DNA of 64,000 bases from Diabrotica undecimpunctata (Eukaryota; Arthropoda; Insecta; Coleoptera; Chrysomelidae), in NCBI RefSeq assembly GCF_040954645.1, contig NC_092806.1, positions 116,170,458 to 116,234,457 on the forward strand. The letters are read 5' to 3'. Positions 22,020-33,550 of the stretch are shown here, one piece after another. The notes under the pieces are model-generated. The model was not told where the DNA came from. It searched no databases and worked only from the letters and a program-made list of their open reading frames with translations. The translations under genes and the position numbers were made by a program. Each line of letters starts with the position of its first letter. Position 1 is the stretch's first letter.

Positions 22020-24796
22020 TTATCTTGGGATTTCCCAAGTAGCGGCGATTCAGTTTTGGATCCAGATTATTCTGCCGAAGAGATTTGTACTAGGAAGATA
22101 AAAACCTACATATACGCATCTGATAGTGACTCACGAGTCAGAAGTAAATAGTAACAAGGACCATCTGGATGAATCATCTTCCAAAAAGTTGGAATTTGAC
22201 TTTGACTTTGTCCAACATTGACTTTCAGAAAATGTCACCCCTTTGGATTTGTCAATGCTTTTTTCAATGATGAAACCTGTAAAACAATTGTGGAGGAATC
22301 AGATATCTATGCAGTGCAGCTAGAAAAATCTTTCAATCTCACTGTGGAAGAACTAAAGGCTTTTTTCGGCATCCTGGTAATTATGGGTTTTCATACGTTA
22401 CCTACGATGAAATTCTGCTGAAATAAACTTTTTTGTACAAAGGGTCACCGATGTCTTTGTGTGAAAAGGTTCTTAAAAGTTTTGAGGCTGTTACACATTA
22501 ACGATAATTCAGAAATGTCTCACAAAGAAGACTCTATGTTTGATAAGTTATATAAAATTTGACCTCTCATAACGCATTTCGAAACAAAATTTTCTCAAGC
22601 TACACACCATCAAGAAATTTGTCAATCGACGAAAGTATGGTCCCGTTCAAAAACATAACTACTTTGAAACAGTATATGCCAATGAACTCAGTGAAGAAAG
22701 GGATAAAAATGCGCCCAATTTACTGTGCAAAATCTGGCATCAACAAATTAAAAATGAGTAAGTCAGATTCTGGAGCTAGTGGTAATATTTCAGTTTAAAA
22801 ATGGAAAGATCGTGGAACAAAATGTGTCATAGTGGTTGACAACATACACAACGTCAAAGGGCAAAACGCTGTTCTGAGAACCTTAAAAGACGGAACATGT
22901 GAAGAAGAAGCTTGTCCAAGAGCTATTGCCGATTAAGATATTCATATGGGGGGTGTTGATCACTTTGATCAGATGACGTCCACATACTCAATTGAATGGA
23001 AATCCATAAGATGGTGGACTAAAATCTTTTATTACTTTCGTAATGCATCAATAGTGAACAGATATATTCTGTACAAGCATTTTCATTATGAAAATCGTCC
23101 TCGCAAAACCTCGCAACCTCTTCTTCTTTTGGTGTCTATTCGTTTCGAATAATGGCGATCATTCTGGCTATAATTATTTTATTAACTGATGCTTTAAATA
23201 GATTAGTTGTTGTTGGGGATAACCATTTCCTCAGGTTTTTTAACCATGATCTTCTTTTCCCAATTCCTCGCTTTCCGAATACTTTGCCTTGAAGGATTAT
23301 TTTCAGTAATCTACATTTAGTTTCTCATTATATGTAAGAGATATTCTAACTTTCTCTTTTTAATGGTATAAATCACCTCTCTTTCTTTCCTTATTCTTCG
23401 TAGTACAGTCTCGTTGGTTATCTTGTCCGTCCATGATATCCTTAGGATTCTTCTGTATAGCCACATCTCGAAGGCTTCAAGTTTTTGCTCCATCGCTTCA
23501 GTGAGTGTCCAGGATTCAACTTCGTAGTATAATATCGAGAAGATATAACATCGTAGGAGCCTTACTTTTATCTTGATAAAGGTTGTGGCCTTTAAAGAGT
23601 TTGGCCATGTTGTTGAATGCACTCCTAGCCTTCTCTATTCTACATTTTACTTCTTGTGAGTGATCCCATTGTTCGTTTACTTTGTTCTAAGATAGGTAAA
23701 CTGTTTCACTAGGTCCACTGCTGTATTCTTGATAAGCAGTTGGACGTCACTAATTTTATTTTTGCTGACGACCATAAATTTAGATTTTGATATGTTTACT
23801 TGTAGTCCAAATCTTTCACTTACTTCATTAACTTTGTTTATTAGTTGGTGTAAACTGTTTAAACGGTCTGCAAAAATAACAGTGACATAGTTTAGGTGTT
23901 CTCCATTTAATATGATTCCATGTTCGCAGTTTTTCAAGGCTTCACTAAATATTTCCCCTGAATATAGGTTCAATAATATATGTGAAAGTATACATCCTTG
24001 TCTAACGCCTCACAGAATCTAGATCGCTTTCGTCGGTTTATCTCCAAGATTTGTTCTTATTGTGGCTGATTAGTACCAGTATAAATTTTGTATTATACGT
24101 CAGTCTTTATCATCTATTTGGGCTTTTGTTAGAACATCCATCACTTTTCGATGTTGAACTATGTCAAATGCTTTTTGGTAGTCCACAAATCAGGTGTAGA
24201 TATCGCAAGTCATGTCTCTGCATCTTTGGTATAATACCTGTACACTAAATAGTGTATCTCTCGTACCTACGCCTTTCATGAATCCAAACTGTTTGTCTTG
24301 TATTCTCTCTTCGCATAGCTTGTATATTCTGCGATGTATAATTTTAAGAAAGTTTTAGTGTATAGCTCATTAGACTTATTAGCCTATATTCTCCGCACTT
24401 TTTCGCTCCCTGTTTCTTTGGTATTGTAATAAAGTCTGAGACTAGCCAATCTTTTGGAATATTGCGTGTGTCATAGATTCTTAATATTCTTAAATATTCA
24501 TCATCAAGTAGTTTAAGAAATTCAGACTGTACTCCGACTGGTCCTGGAGCTCTCCCTTCTATTAGTGATATTATGGCTGCTCTACACTCTATACAGAAGT
24601 CAGTTAGCTAATAAACTTATCGATTTATTCACATCGAGAAAGCGTCCTGACCAAATCCTAGCCAAGCTGGCAAATCAAAAACGCCACAAGTATTAACTGC
24701 ACTTCAAATAAGAAACACAAGAGGACCAATCTCATTTGACAAAAATGTAATGTAGCATTATGCAAAGAATGTTTGTTTATATATCATCAGAAATAA
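22020..24796 (+). pseudogene. piggyBac-like transposase, broken and split by an RTE-like insertion
   Basis: The 5' part (22020 to about 23115) has an acidic N-terminus (VLDPDYSAEEI), then the DDE_Tnp_1_7 domain: LTVEELKAFFGILVIMG, NLSIDESMVPFKN with the first catalytic Asp, VIVVDNIHNVKGQN with the second, and MGGVDHFDQM with the third, followed by RWWTKIFYYF. The 3' part resumes at about 24597 with LANKLIDLFTSRKR and ends with the cysteine-rich zinc-binding motif KCNVALCKECLFIYHQK and a TAA at 24794-24796. All three Asp codons survive, but several stops and frameshifts do not allow a protein. An antisense non-LTR element fills 23118-24597. Confidence 0.9.
23118..24597 (-). pseudogene. RTE-like RT inserted into piggyBac
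   Basis: Minus-strand RT from about 24560 down: IPKDWLVSDFITIPKK, FVDYQKAFDIVQHRKVMDVL, GVRQGCILSHILLNLYS, LQVNISKSKFMVVSK, FEMWLYRRILRISWTDKI and the tail GKRGIGKRRSWLKNLRKW, ending in an (AGA)n-like 3' tail at the junction near 23118. The frame around 23880 goes from NYV straight to TVIFAD, so the catalytic Y-A-D-D codons are deleted. Because the piggyBac frame continues on both sides, this is a nested, 5'-truncated insertion. A target duplication was not resolved. Confidence 0.88.
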
Positions 24797-25720
24797 AGTT
24801 TCAAATAAGTTTTTCTCTTTTAAAACTTATAGTGTGTAGATGTAGCGGTAGAAATCTTTACCAGTAATTTGCAGGTGATGGTAAATGCTCAAATGCCCAC
24901 TGGTAGCAATTTTTAGCACCCCAAAAAAATTCCGGTTTTTTCAGGTAACTTTTCAAACAAATTTCAAAAATATTCGTCTTAAAAAGAAAAAATGAGATCT
25001 GCTCCTTGTGTTAAATAATCTATTAACTGACCAAATTATTAAGGTGTAAGTCATTAAAGCGACTGTATATAGTTTCTAATTGGCGTCACAAAATTAATCT
25101 TGAACTTTATTTTTTAACGTTGTCACAAAAGTGATAAATGATTCTAATTATTAACCACATTTTTCAATTTCGAATTTCGTAAAATGACAAAGACAAGGTG
25201 TAGTGTACTTTCTCCACCGATACAATCCTAAATATCATTAGTAAATGTCTCCCGAATCGGCCGGCATAGTGCCGCAGGACAGAGAAGCTGCGGCGAACAG
25301 CGAACACTCATTTTTGTTTTGCCGATGACGTAAGCATCTTCCTTGACCTCATTCACGGGATTCAAAGCCCTCGTTCCATAGAACGGTGTGCCCAGTTTGG
25401 TTCGTTCAACTAGATCATGTTTTATGTAACTAATTGTGGCACTTTTCAACGTATCAGGAATTTGAGTTTTCCGCAAAGTGTTGTTTGATCATAAATTTTG
25501 ATTTTAATTACACGATGAAGCTTCTAAAACATCTGTAAATTTAGAACACACTCAAATACACTCACTCAAACTTACGGTTCATCCAACAAACTCCATTTAG
25601 GCGATAGCAAGTGGTATTTGAAATAAATCACATATTTACCTATATACTTAAGTGTGGATTTAGAAAACGAGATTATAATAATTAACAAAATGACATGGAT
25701 AATATATGAATCAAAATTGT
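24797..25720. other. Flank with one unassigned open frame
   Basis: Mostly AT-rich. A minus-strand frame at 25476-25228 (82 codons, KSATISYIKHDLVERTKL ...) has a clearly higher GC content than the surroundings. It reads like plausible protein for its first 50 residues but shows no known motif. It may be a scrap of an unidentified element or an exon; I cannot tell. Confidence 0.3.
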
Positions 25721-25965
25721 CATCGTCTACGTTTCTATTATATAGGTTATAGAAAATATATAGTTTGATGATCTAACAACAAAACTAGATATAATCAGGG
25801 TGATACAGATATACGAATACAATAAAATTATCAAGTGAAAAAAAAATGGCCATCATCTACGTTTCTATTATATAGATTATACAAAACAGATAGTTTGATC
25901 ATCTACCAACAAAACTAGATATAATCAGGATGACAGTTATACTAATACAATAAAATTATTAAGTT
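25721..25965 (+). repeat. Tandem duplication, 130-bp period
   Basis: 25721-25850 and 25851 to about 25965 are two diverged copies. Both start CATC.TCTACGTTTCTATTATATAG, and both contain AACAAAACTAGATATAATCAGG and AATACAATAAAATTAT. Non-coding. Confidence 0.8.
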
Positions 25966-26479
25966 TTTTTTCCAAAAATAGCACAAACATGTTTGCTGGA
26001 ACGTATACTGAATCAATCACGTGGCAATCAATTGTCATGAATTTTAAATAGCATCTAAAAAGTGGTTAACAATAATTTAAGTAGAATAAAATATAAATAT
26101 AAAAATTAAAAACGAAATACTCTTACTTCCTGGACACTTTGCGCAATAGAAATTTTAAAGTGGTCCCCCATTTCTATTCAGCAGGAATAATTAAAAATTT
26201 AAACTTTGCTACATTTTATTTGGTATTGCGAGAGACTTATAAACTCCTATTATGTATGAAAAACGCTTAAAAAGGGGACAAAATATTTTAATAAGTTTCT
26301 AATAACATCTACCAGAAGGTACGAATACCATAAAAATGGATTTCTACATTGAATTGTTACCTAAAGATAAAGCAGTGTTTTGAGTCAGAAGATTGATTGT
26401 AGAAGTTTCTAAAGTACGCACTACGTAAAAGAAAATGCTTATCGCCATAAACTTTTTATTTCAAACAAATTTATAAAAT

Positions 26480-29000
26480 ATTTCTGATTTTTTTTATAAA
26501 TTTATCTTCTTCTAGTGCCGACTCCACTAATGAAAGTTGGCTATAACCATTGCAAATTCGTATCTATCTTCTGCTTTTCATAAAAGCGTCTGTGTGTTTA
26601 ACCCGTTCCAGTCGTAAATGTTTTTCAACCAAGATATTCGACGTCTACCAGAACCCCCCTTTTCCTTCAATTTTACCCTTTATAATCAGCTATAACAACT
26701 CGTAGTTTTCATTTCTAAGTATGTGCCCCAAATTCTGCTTTTAATGGTAGTAAAAAGTTATCTAGCTCTTCCCATTCTGTGCAACACCATTTCGTTCGTA
26801 ATATGATCGGATGGCATTTTTAAAATTTTTCTAAAAAGCCGAAAAAATGTCGAAAGCATGAAGCTTTCTCATGGATATAACATTTTACCCCCCGATATCG
26901 GATTTGCAGATTGAGTCTTTGGTTACTCAGAAATTTCCTCATCTTCAAAAAGGCTGCTCTTGTTTGTTCTATTCTTGATCGTATTTCTGATTTCGGATTA
27001 TATCTTCAGTAATCCAGACTCCTAAGTACATACTTCATTTTGTCCACTTGTTCAATATCCTCATTTTTAATCTGGATGCTTGTTATGACTTCACCTCTCT
27101 TACTGATAACCATGGTTTTTGTTTTCCAACCAAACTGTTTCTTAGTATCACAAATTGTGGTTAGTAGCAACTGCAGGTGTTTCTCACTTTCAACGATAAT
27201 ATCGTCGGAATACCGAATGTTATTTATATTTTTACCATATATTTTGACCCCTTCTGTACAGTTTTCAAGTGCTTCTTTAAATAACTCTTCGGAGCATATA
27301 TTTAATAGTACTGGTGAAAGTAAACAGCCTTGTTTCACACCTCTACTTATCTGTTGCACATCCGTCCTGTATCCATCTAATGTTATCACAGACTATTGGT
27401 TCCAATAGAGATTTCTCACTTAATATTATCTAATCTAAGTATAAAATAACATCTTAATATTATTTTTGTTGAGTCCTTTTCGCTTTGGACATTCCGTGAG
27501 AATGTTATGTTTAACTTTGTCACCATCTCACAAAAGTTGTGAAACTATACAGAGCTTCTACTGTTCTGAAGCGATTACGAAAGCGAAACTGTCTAGTACT
27601 TATATCCGCTTCACATTTTGTGAATACATATTCTTGCATGTATAACCTTTAAAAATGTTTTAATGTCACAATAGTTGTGACATTAACCTGATTATTTTAC
27701 AGTCATTACAGTATTTGGGTTTCTTGGTTTTTAGTAGCGGAATAAAGGTCGATAGTATTCCATTCTGTAGGTATCTCACCAGATTTGTATATGTTGTTAA
27801 AGAGGATAGTTACTGCGCTTAAATTGTCTTCATCTAAAAGTTTAATCAGCTCTATACGAACCTTATCTGGCCCAGGGGCTGTGCTAGATTCTGAGTTGTT
27901 TATAGCATGTTCGACTTCAGATTTTAATATTATTGGAGCTTCCTCGCTATCAATTTGTGATGGTTAGGTCCTTGTGCTCATGAAAAGATCTTCAATATAT
28001 TTAGTCCATAATTGTTGTATTTCAATTATGTTATTAATAGTGTTACAATAAATATGACTCTTGTTTGGCCTGTAAATATTTTGTTATTCTAACTTGTGTT
28101 TTCTAGTATATTCTCCGACCCGCTAGAAACCTGTCAGGCATTCCCTTCCATTCGAGAAAGGTCAACATCCAGTCGAGGAGATTCCAGACTAACGGCTGTT
28201 TGATATATATAGCGGAATTTTCATTGTGAGTTCCTTACAATGCATGTTTCCATCATCCACTTTTCCTTAGCCTCTTTTATTTTGTTCCTCATTAATTTAT
28301 GTTTTTCTCTGTATTTATCTAGGTTTTTGTTTCTATATTTTCTTCTTTGTTTCATGATTTCCAGTATTTCTTGAGTCATCCATGGTTTTCGGCTTCCTTC
28401 TTTCTTTTGCAGAGTTTCGTTCTGTGTCTTTATAACAGAGTCTTTGATTTTGCCATTCATAATGTTCACATTCTAAGTGTTTTTCATTTATAATGTTAAT
28501 CTTCTCATTTCTTGATTTATACAAGTTGAAGCCTCAGCACGTATTTCGTTTATCTTGAGCAACTTTACCTTAGAATTTTTGGATTTTATTATTTTTTCTT
28601 ACTCTCAGTTTCATTTTTGAGACAAGGAGGTTATGGACTGATGGGACTACTCCAAGATAAGTCTTAACGCTTACAATGGAATTTCTAAATCTTAGATTGG
28701 TTAGTACAAAGTGGATCTGATTTCTAATGGAACATTGTCTATTATTATGTGGTGACCTCCAGGTTTACAGTCTACGGGCTGGTAATCGACACCATGTGTT
28801 CATAATCGCCAGGTTTCTTCTTGACAACATTGAGCCAATCTGTCGCCTCTAGCATTTCTTGTTCCTAAACCATAATCACCCATCATACTGTTCACTCGGC
28901 CTTTTCCTATCTTTGCATTTAAATCGCTCATTATTATTGTAATTTCTTCCTTCCTGGTGTATTTTAAATGTTGTTTGAGTTGTTCATGAAAATATTATAA
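26480..29000 (-). pseudogene. RTE-like non-LTR element relic, endonuclease to tail
   Basis: Read from high to low. APE-type endonuclease pieces: IIMSDLNAKIGKGRVNSMMG and YGLGTRNARGDRLAQCCQEE (about 28950-28830). Linker: GSRKPWMTQEILEIMKQRRKYRNKN (about 28400-28320). RT: ISRGVKQGCLLSPVLLNI and NIRYSDDIIV (27360-27200), where the catalytic box is Y-S-D-D. Tail: RRRISWLKNIYDWNGLNTQTL (about 26660-26590). It spans almost a whole ORF in the right order but has numerous stops and shifts. A 12-bp-arm hairpin (TTAATGTCACAA, loop TAG) interrupts it at 27660-27686. Confidence 0.88.
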
Positions 29001-29169
29001 AATGTTTATAAATGTTGTTCATAAAAATGTATATATTTATAAATTATTCGAATCTGACAAACTGCTGTCTACCCCAACTCGATAATAACTAGCTGTTCTT
29101 AAATAATATATTTTATATATGTATGTCACTTTTCTGCATTCTTCACATGTTTTCCAGGCAAATGTCATT

Positions 29170-29400
29170 AATTATTATTCAGATATTTTTAAATCGAATG
29201 GGGCATTCTCCAAAACAATTTCGGAATCTGTTGGAATTATAGTTCTACATTTTAGCTCCAAGCATTTCTCAAAAACATCAGCGTTCATATCTTCGTGATA
29301 ATCACCTGTACAAACTAACTGAAACTTTAGTAAATCACCATTCAATAATACTACATCTTTTCAACTGTAAACCTTCGTAGCCAGGTTTCGTTCAAATAGT
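29170..29400 (-). pseudogene. Second DD82E-type transposase scrap
   Basis: Minus strand reads LLKFQLVCTGDYHEDMNADVFEKC, closely matching LLSFESCRTGDYHEDMNSDVFED of the transposase at 6545-7897, followed by a decayed version of the segment leading to the second catalytic Asp (IVLENAPF in place of VVMDNASY). This shows more than one DD82E insertion in the region and that the copies differ in age. Confidence 0.75.
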
Positions 29401-29796
29401 CTAATTTTTTTTTTTCAGTAAGTAGGTATATAATTTTTTCTTTTTACGATTTTTTTCTCACCTAAAGAAGTAGAGGATAAAACTTCTATACATAAATACA
29501 CTCTCAAACTGCACTGAGGAACAATATTTACCCAATATAATATCTCTAGACTGCATGATCCCCTCTTAAATCTGAGAAACCATCAGAGAAGACAAGAAAA
29601 GGAAGACACGACAGTGTCTTGTGGGTCATAATGTGACTTCCCCATAAAAGCAGTAACAGTAATAAATAGGGGTTGTGGAGCTGTGCTTCTCCTGCAAGAT
29701 AAGCAGAGAACCAAACTTGGTCGAAGCAAGGTATAGTTAGATAATGAAGAAATATTAGACTGTGATTTAAAAGTTTATTTTAGTAGGGTTAAGATG
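29401..29796. other. No recognised gene
   Basis: AT-rich with a T-tract near 29408. Part of it may belong to the repeat that becomes recognisable at 29797. Confidence 0.35.
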
Positions 29797-30062
29797 ATTT
29801 TACAAACACTTTTATTATTAAAATTTTTCTTGAAAAACTAAACTTAAACACTACTTTGCTATGTCGACGTGAGTATATTTAATACGTAGAGACCGAACGT
29901 GTGATAACTAGGGAGAGCGTTATAGTTGTATTAACTAAGTAGACCGGTGCAGTTGTGTCTTGTTTCGGGCAAATAACGAGCTTTTATAGTGATTTTTAGG
30001 CAAGGGGAAATTTTACATCCTTTTTATGGCTTTGTAGTTTTGTAAATTCGAAAAGCAATAAA
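29797..30062 (+). repeat. Dispersed repeat copy B
   Basis: Second copy of the repeat at 12233-12655, same orientation, ending in the shared AAAAGCAATAAAA. It lacks the internal duplication of copy A and does not preserve the open frame, so the repeat is probably non-coding. Confidence 0.6.
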
Positions 30063-31379
30063 AAAATAGATTTTCTAACACTCTCTGGAGATGGTTCTGG
30101 TTGCCTTACGATTACATCTTTTCGTTCACGTATAAGCGAATAGATATTCGACACTTAAATTCATGTCATCTGTGAGTTCATTTCCAGCGTAATATTGATA
30201 CTTTTTGCATTATTTTAGAGATAAAGCACATTTAGTCGCAGGTTTATATAACGGATCCTGAAAAACTTTCCTTCTTTCACACTACATACAAAACTTTATT
30301 CACATCTGTTATTTACTATGACACCAATTCCAATGTTTTTCAATGCCAAATACAGGTTAATAAATTATTTTGTGGCAACCAATCACGTTCCTTATTTCAA
30401 ATTTAGGAGTGGTTATACTAAAAAATATAATTAGTTTATGTATTTTCCTTTATTGTAGCAGATATTAAGACTTCAATCACGAACGAATTAGAAAAATAAT
30501 GTTCACTAGTTGGATTTATATTGAGATATAAAGTATTTATTGTTCACAATCAATATTCAAGTACTAAAAAATACATGTTTTAAATTTGGCATTCTGTAAC
30601 TGTAAAGAGGTCGTTTCTCCCAATATCAAGCCATTAATGATCCAATTAATTCGTTAATTATTCCTAGAATAGTTTTGCGTAACGCAAAAACAGCAGACTG
30701 TCGGGCGCTTTATCTTTCATCAACGTTTGTAATAATATGTCAATTTCATTATTACAGTCACTAAATGCTTGTTAAGAGGCACATGTTAGATAGTCAGTAT
30801 AACGAAAGTATAACGAACTTGAAATTTTGTTACTATATATACCTTGGTATTTTATTTGTAAAATAGTTAGCTGACATGTAATAATTAGAAAATCAATGTA
30901 ATTTTAAATTGAATAACATGGTTTTACTCCTGTATTGATTTGAAATATCTCTTACGATTTCTAGGCTATTCCAAAACATGAACATTGAAGAAAATGAAAC
31001 AAAAAAGATTTATTTTATAAGGTCATTTGATAACGAAAGACTAGAACAATAGCTACTTCTTTTTTGTACGTATTGACAAAAACTTCCATGTCTTCGTTGC
31101 GGTCCCTGGGCAATACATGGCGAACAATGGATGTACGTTCGTAGCCAACGGAAGAGGGGAATGGCAAGTTTTCGGTGACAAAAAACTGGAACGTTTCAGC
31201 TAAGGGAGAAAACTCTAACAGAAAATCTTGGTTTCAGTTTGGGGGTTGAAACCATGGATCAACCAGGGGTTAAAACGATGAGCCAACCACTCCTCTTTCG
31301 GAACAACTTTTAAATGGTTGAAAACTTCAATCAAAGATAGGAAAATGGCAAAGAAAACGGACAATGAATATGGTTACTT
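30063..31379. other. AT-rich intergenic DNA
   Basis: No gene or element recognised. A slightly GC-richer patch at 31090-31300 has no motif. Confidence 0.35.
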
Positions 31380-32710
31380 AGAATATACAAGATATTGGAA
31401 CAACAATGCTCAAGCTACAATTGGTATTTAAAGAATGTGAAGAATGAAAATTTATGTTACAGTACCTACTAAAACAAAGAAGAAATGTACATGAAATGAA
31501 ATAATTGGCGACTGTATACTTTTAAAGCGGAGTAAATAAAAACGAAAGAGTACAGAGAGGAGTATTCATTGATATACAACAACGATACAAAAAGAACATT
31601 ACGAGTAAGAATTAGATAAATGAAAGAATAGTAACGTGAGAACTTAAGAAAAACGACATAGAAATTGTTATTGTGGGAGTACACGCACCTTATGATGACG
31701 TAAATGTAACAACAAAAGAATTTTATGAAAAACTGACACGAGTTGTAATAAACATAAATTAACAAAAAAGAAAATTTAGAAGATCTTAATGCACCAACTG
31801 GAGAAGCCAACAACAGCAGTCATTAGAAAATATGGAGAAGATACTAAAAATGATAGTGGTCAAACATTGATAAATTTATGTGCAAGTCTATCGTAACCAC
31901 TACGGTAACCACATAGAAATCAGAAAAGCATTATCGACTATGTGATTCAAATGCAAAAAATCACAGTTGATAATTATGTAAGGAAGTAAGGGTACATCGA
32001 GGACCCGAACGTGGATCAGACCATTTTCTGGTTAAGGAAAAATGTATATATTCCATATCGAAGACAACAGATAGACAAACAACAACAACAAAAATAGCAA
32101 ACATCGAGAAGAAGGAAATGTCACAGCAACCGAGTACAATTTGCAAAGTCTCAGTCAAGAGTCAGTAAAATTTCTTTATAACCGGAGATACTGGTTGCAA
32201 AAATAAATAGCATGTCAGTAAACTTAGCATAATTATCCATTTTATAAGACCGAATTCAGACCAAGACAATTCATTGGTAATTTATTACTGAAAAAAAAAT
32301 TATTGCTGTCGCCGATTCCGAGAACAATGATTATGCTAGCTTAGCGGTAAAACTAGTATAGTCATATCTATATCTCATTAAGGAAAAGGGCTACAAGGCC
32401 CATCTTGGCGGCATATTTTATTGCTAAGTAATTGCTGCTAATTGGTGCACTGGCCAATCCACAAAAACTAACCAACCATTCCCTAGCGCAAAACTCACCC
32501 CCGGAAAAATCGATTTAATTTGTTGGAGTTTTGTAGAAGATGGAGGATAACATATGAATTTATGAGAGTCAAATATACAATAACAGACGCCATTAAATCC
32601 AAACATTAGATAATCTATGGTCATTTACAGAGAATGACGAACGGATAAACGCAGGGCACTAAACGTTTTGGAACCGATGAATCAAATATACATAAGATTG
32701 TTTGTAAGTA
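31380..32710 (+). pseudogene. RTE-like element relic lacking the RT core
   Basis: The 5' part encodes APE-endonuclease pieces in several frames: EFYEKLTRVVINI-like sequence (31715-31760), INLCASLS (about 31870) and SIIDYVIQMQKITVDNYV (31928-31980), with a D-x-x-I-F-W-L ending. The 3' part (32520-32700) reads EFCRRWRITYEFMRV and IIYGHLQRMTNG, the conserved C-terminal region of RTE-like proteins. The RT palm between them is missing, so an internal deletion joined the two ends. The 114-codon minus frame at 31813-31469 is an antisense shadow. Confidence 0.7.
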
Positions 32711-33417
32711 CCTATTTGATTTCCTTTAAAATCTATCAAAATTTCATTTTTATTTAGGAGTTCAAGTAACCAATTGACATTGGTTGGTTGAAAGTCAACA
32801 GCAACGTACAACTTTTTTATTTGCACTATTCAAAGTAAGCTATGTAATCCATCATTAATATAAATGAGCAACTGGGCTGTCAGACATATTAATCAACAAA
32901 TTTTGACGAATTAAAAAGAGTTACAGAGGCTTGGCAATTACATAATGAGGTTTTGCAAGGTTTGGGGTTTTCGTACAAAAAATAATAGGCACTGCTTTTT
33001 TATATTGCATAAACTAGACTAAAAAAATAAAATAACAGGATATTTAAAATTAATATTTCTACAAAATTATGATAAAATTATGTTATAAACGTCCATGGGC
33101 GTAGCTGGGAAGTCCTGGGGCTTTAGAATAATCTCTATTTTTAAGCGCTTTTTGGTGTTTTCGCCCCACTGTACCATCGCTTTATTGATTTATAAAATAA
33201 ATAAAGCTGTATTTACTTATAAAATGATTCGTTGTATTGCTAATAATAAAATAAAAGTTGGAGGAGCTTATTGCAGATGGAAATAATTTGTTGATATATT
33301 TCATATTATGATTAAATTATGAAAAATAATTTATTATAGATACAAATGATCTTCAGACAGAGGCAAAGATTCAGGCATCCTTGTTTCTAGTGCAAGTGCA
33401 GAACGCTCTCCTTTAAT
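32711..33417. other. No recognised gene
   Basis: AT-rich intergenic DNA; the 63-codon frame at 33095 has no recognisable motif. Confidence 0.35.
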
Positions 33418-33466
33418 CGTTGATTGAATAACCCAAATTTGGTGGATTTGGGTTATTCAATCAACG
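33418..33466. repeat. Perfect 49-bp hairpin between 7-bp direct repeats
   Basis: Arms of 21 bp (CGTTGATTGAATAACCCAAAT and its exact reverse complement) are separated by a 7-bp loop. They are flanked on both sides by CTTTAAT (33411-33417 and 33467-33473). There is no mismatch in the arms, so it arose recently or is maintained. Confidence 0.95.
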
Positions 33467-33550
33467 CTTTAATACAATATGTTTGATGAGGACATGAAAA
33501 ATGAATTATATAATAATACAATATAATATGTACCTACCTATCATATAATA

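Noticed and set aside
31469..31813. 114-codon minus-strand ORF rich in Tyr, Phe and Ser
   Set aside because: It overlaps the plus-strand endonuclease relic, and its composition is that of complemented AT-rich coding sequence.
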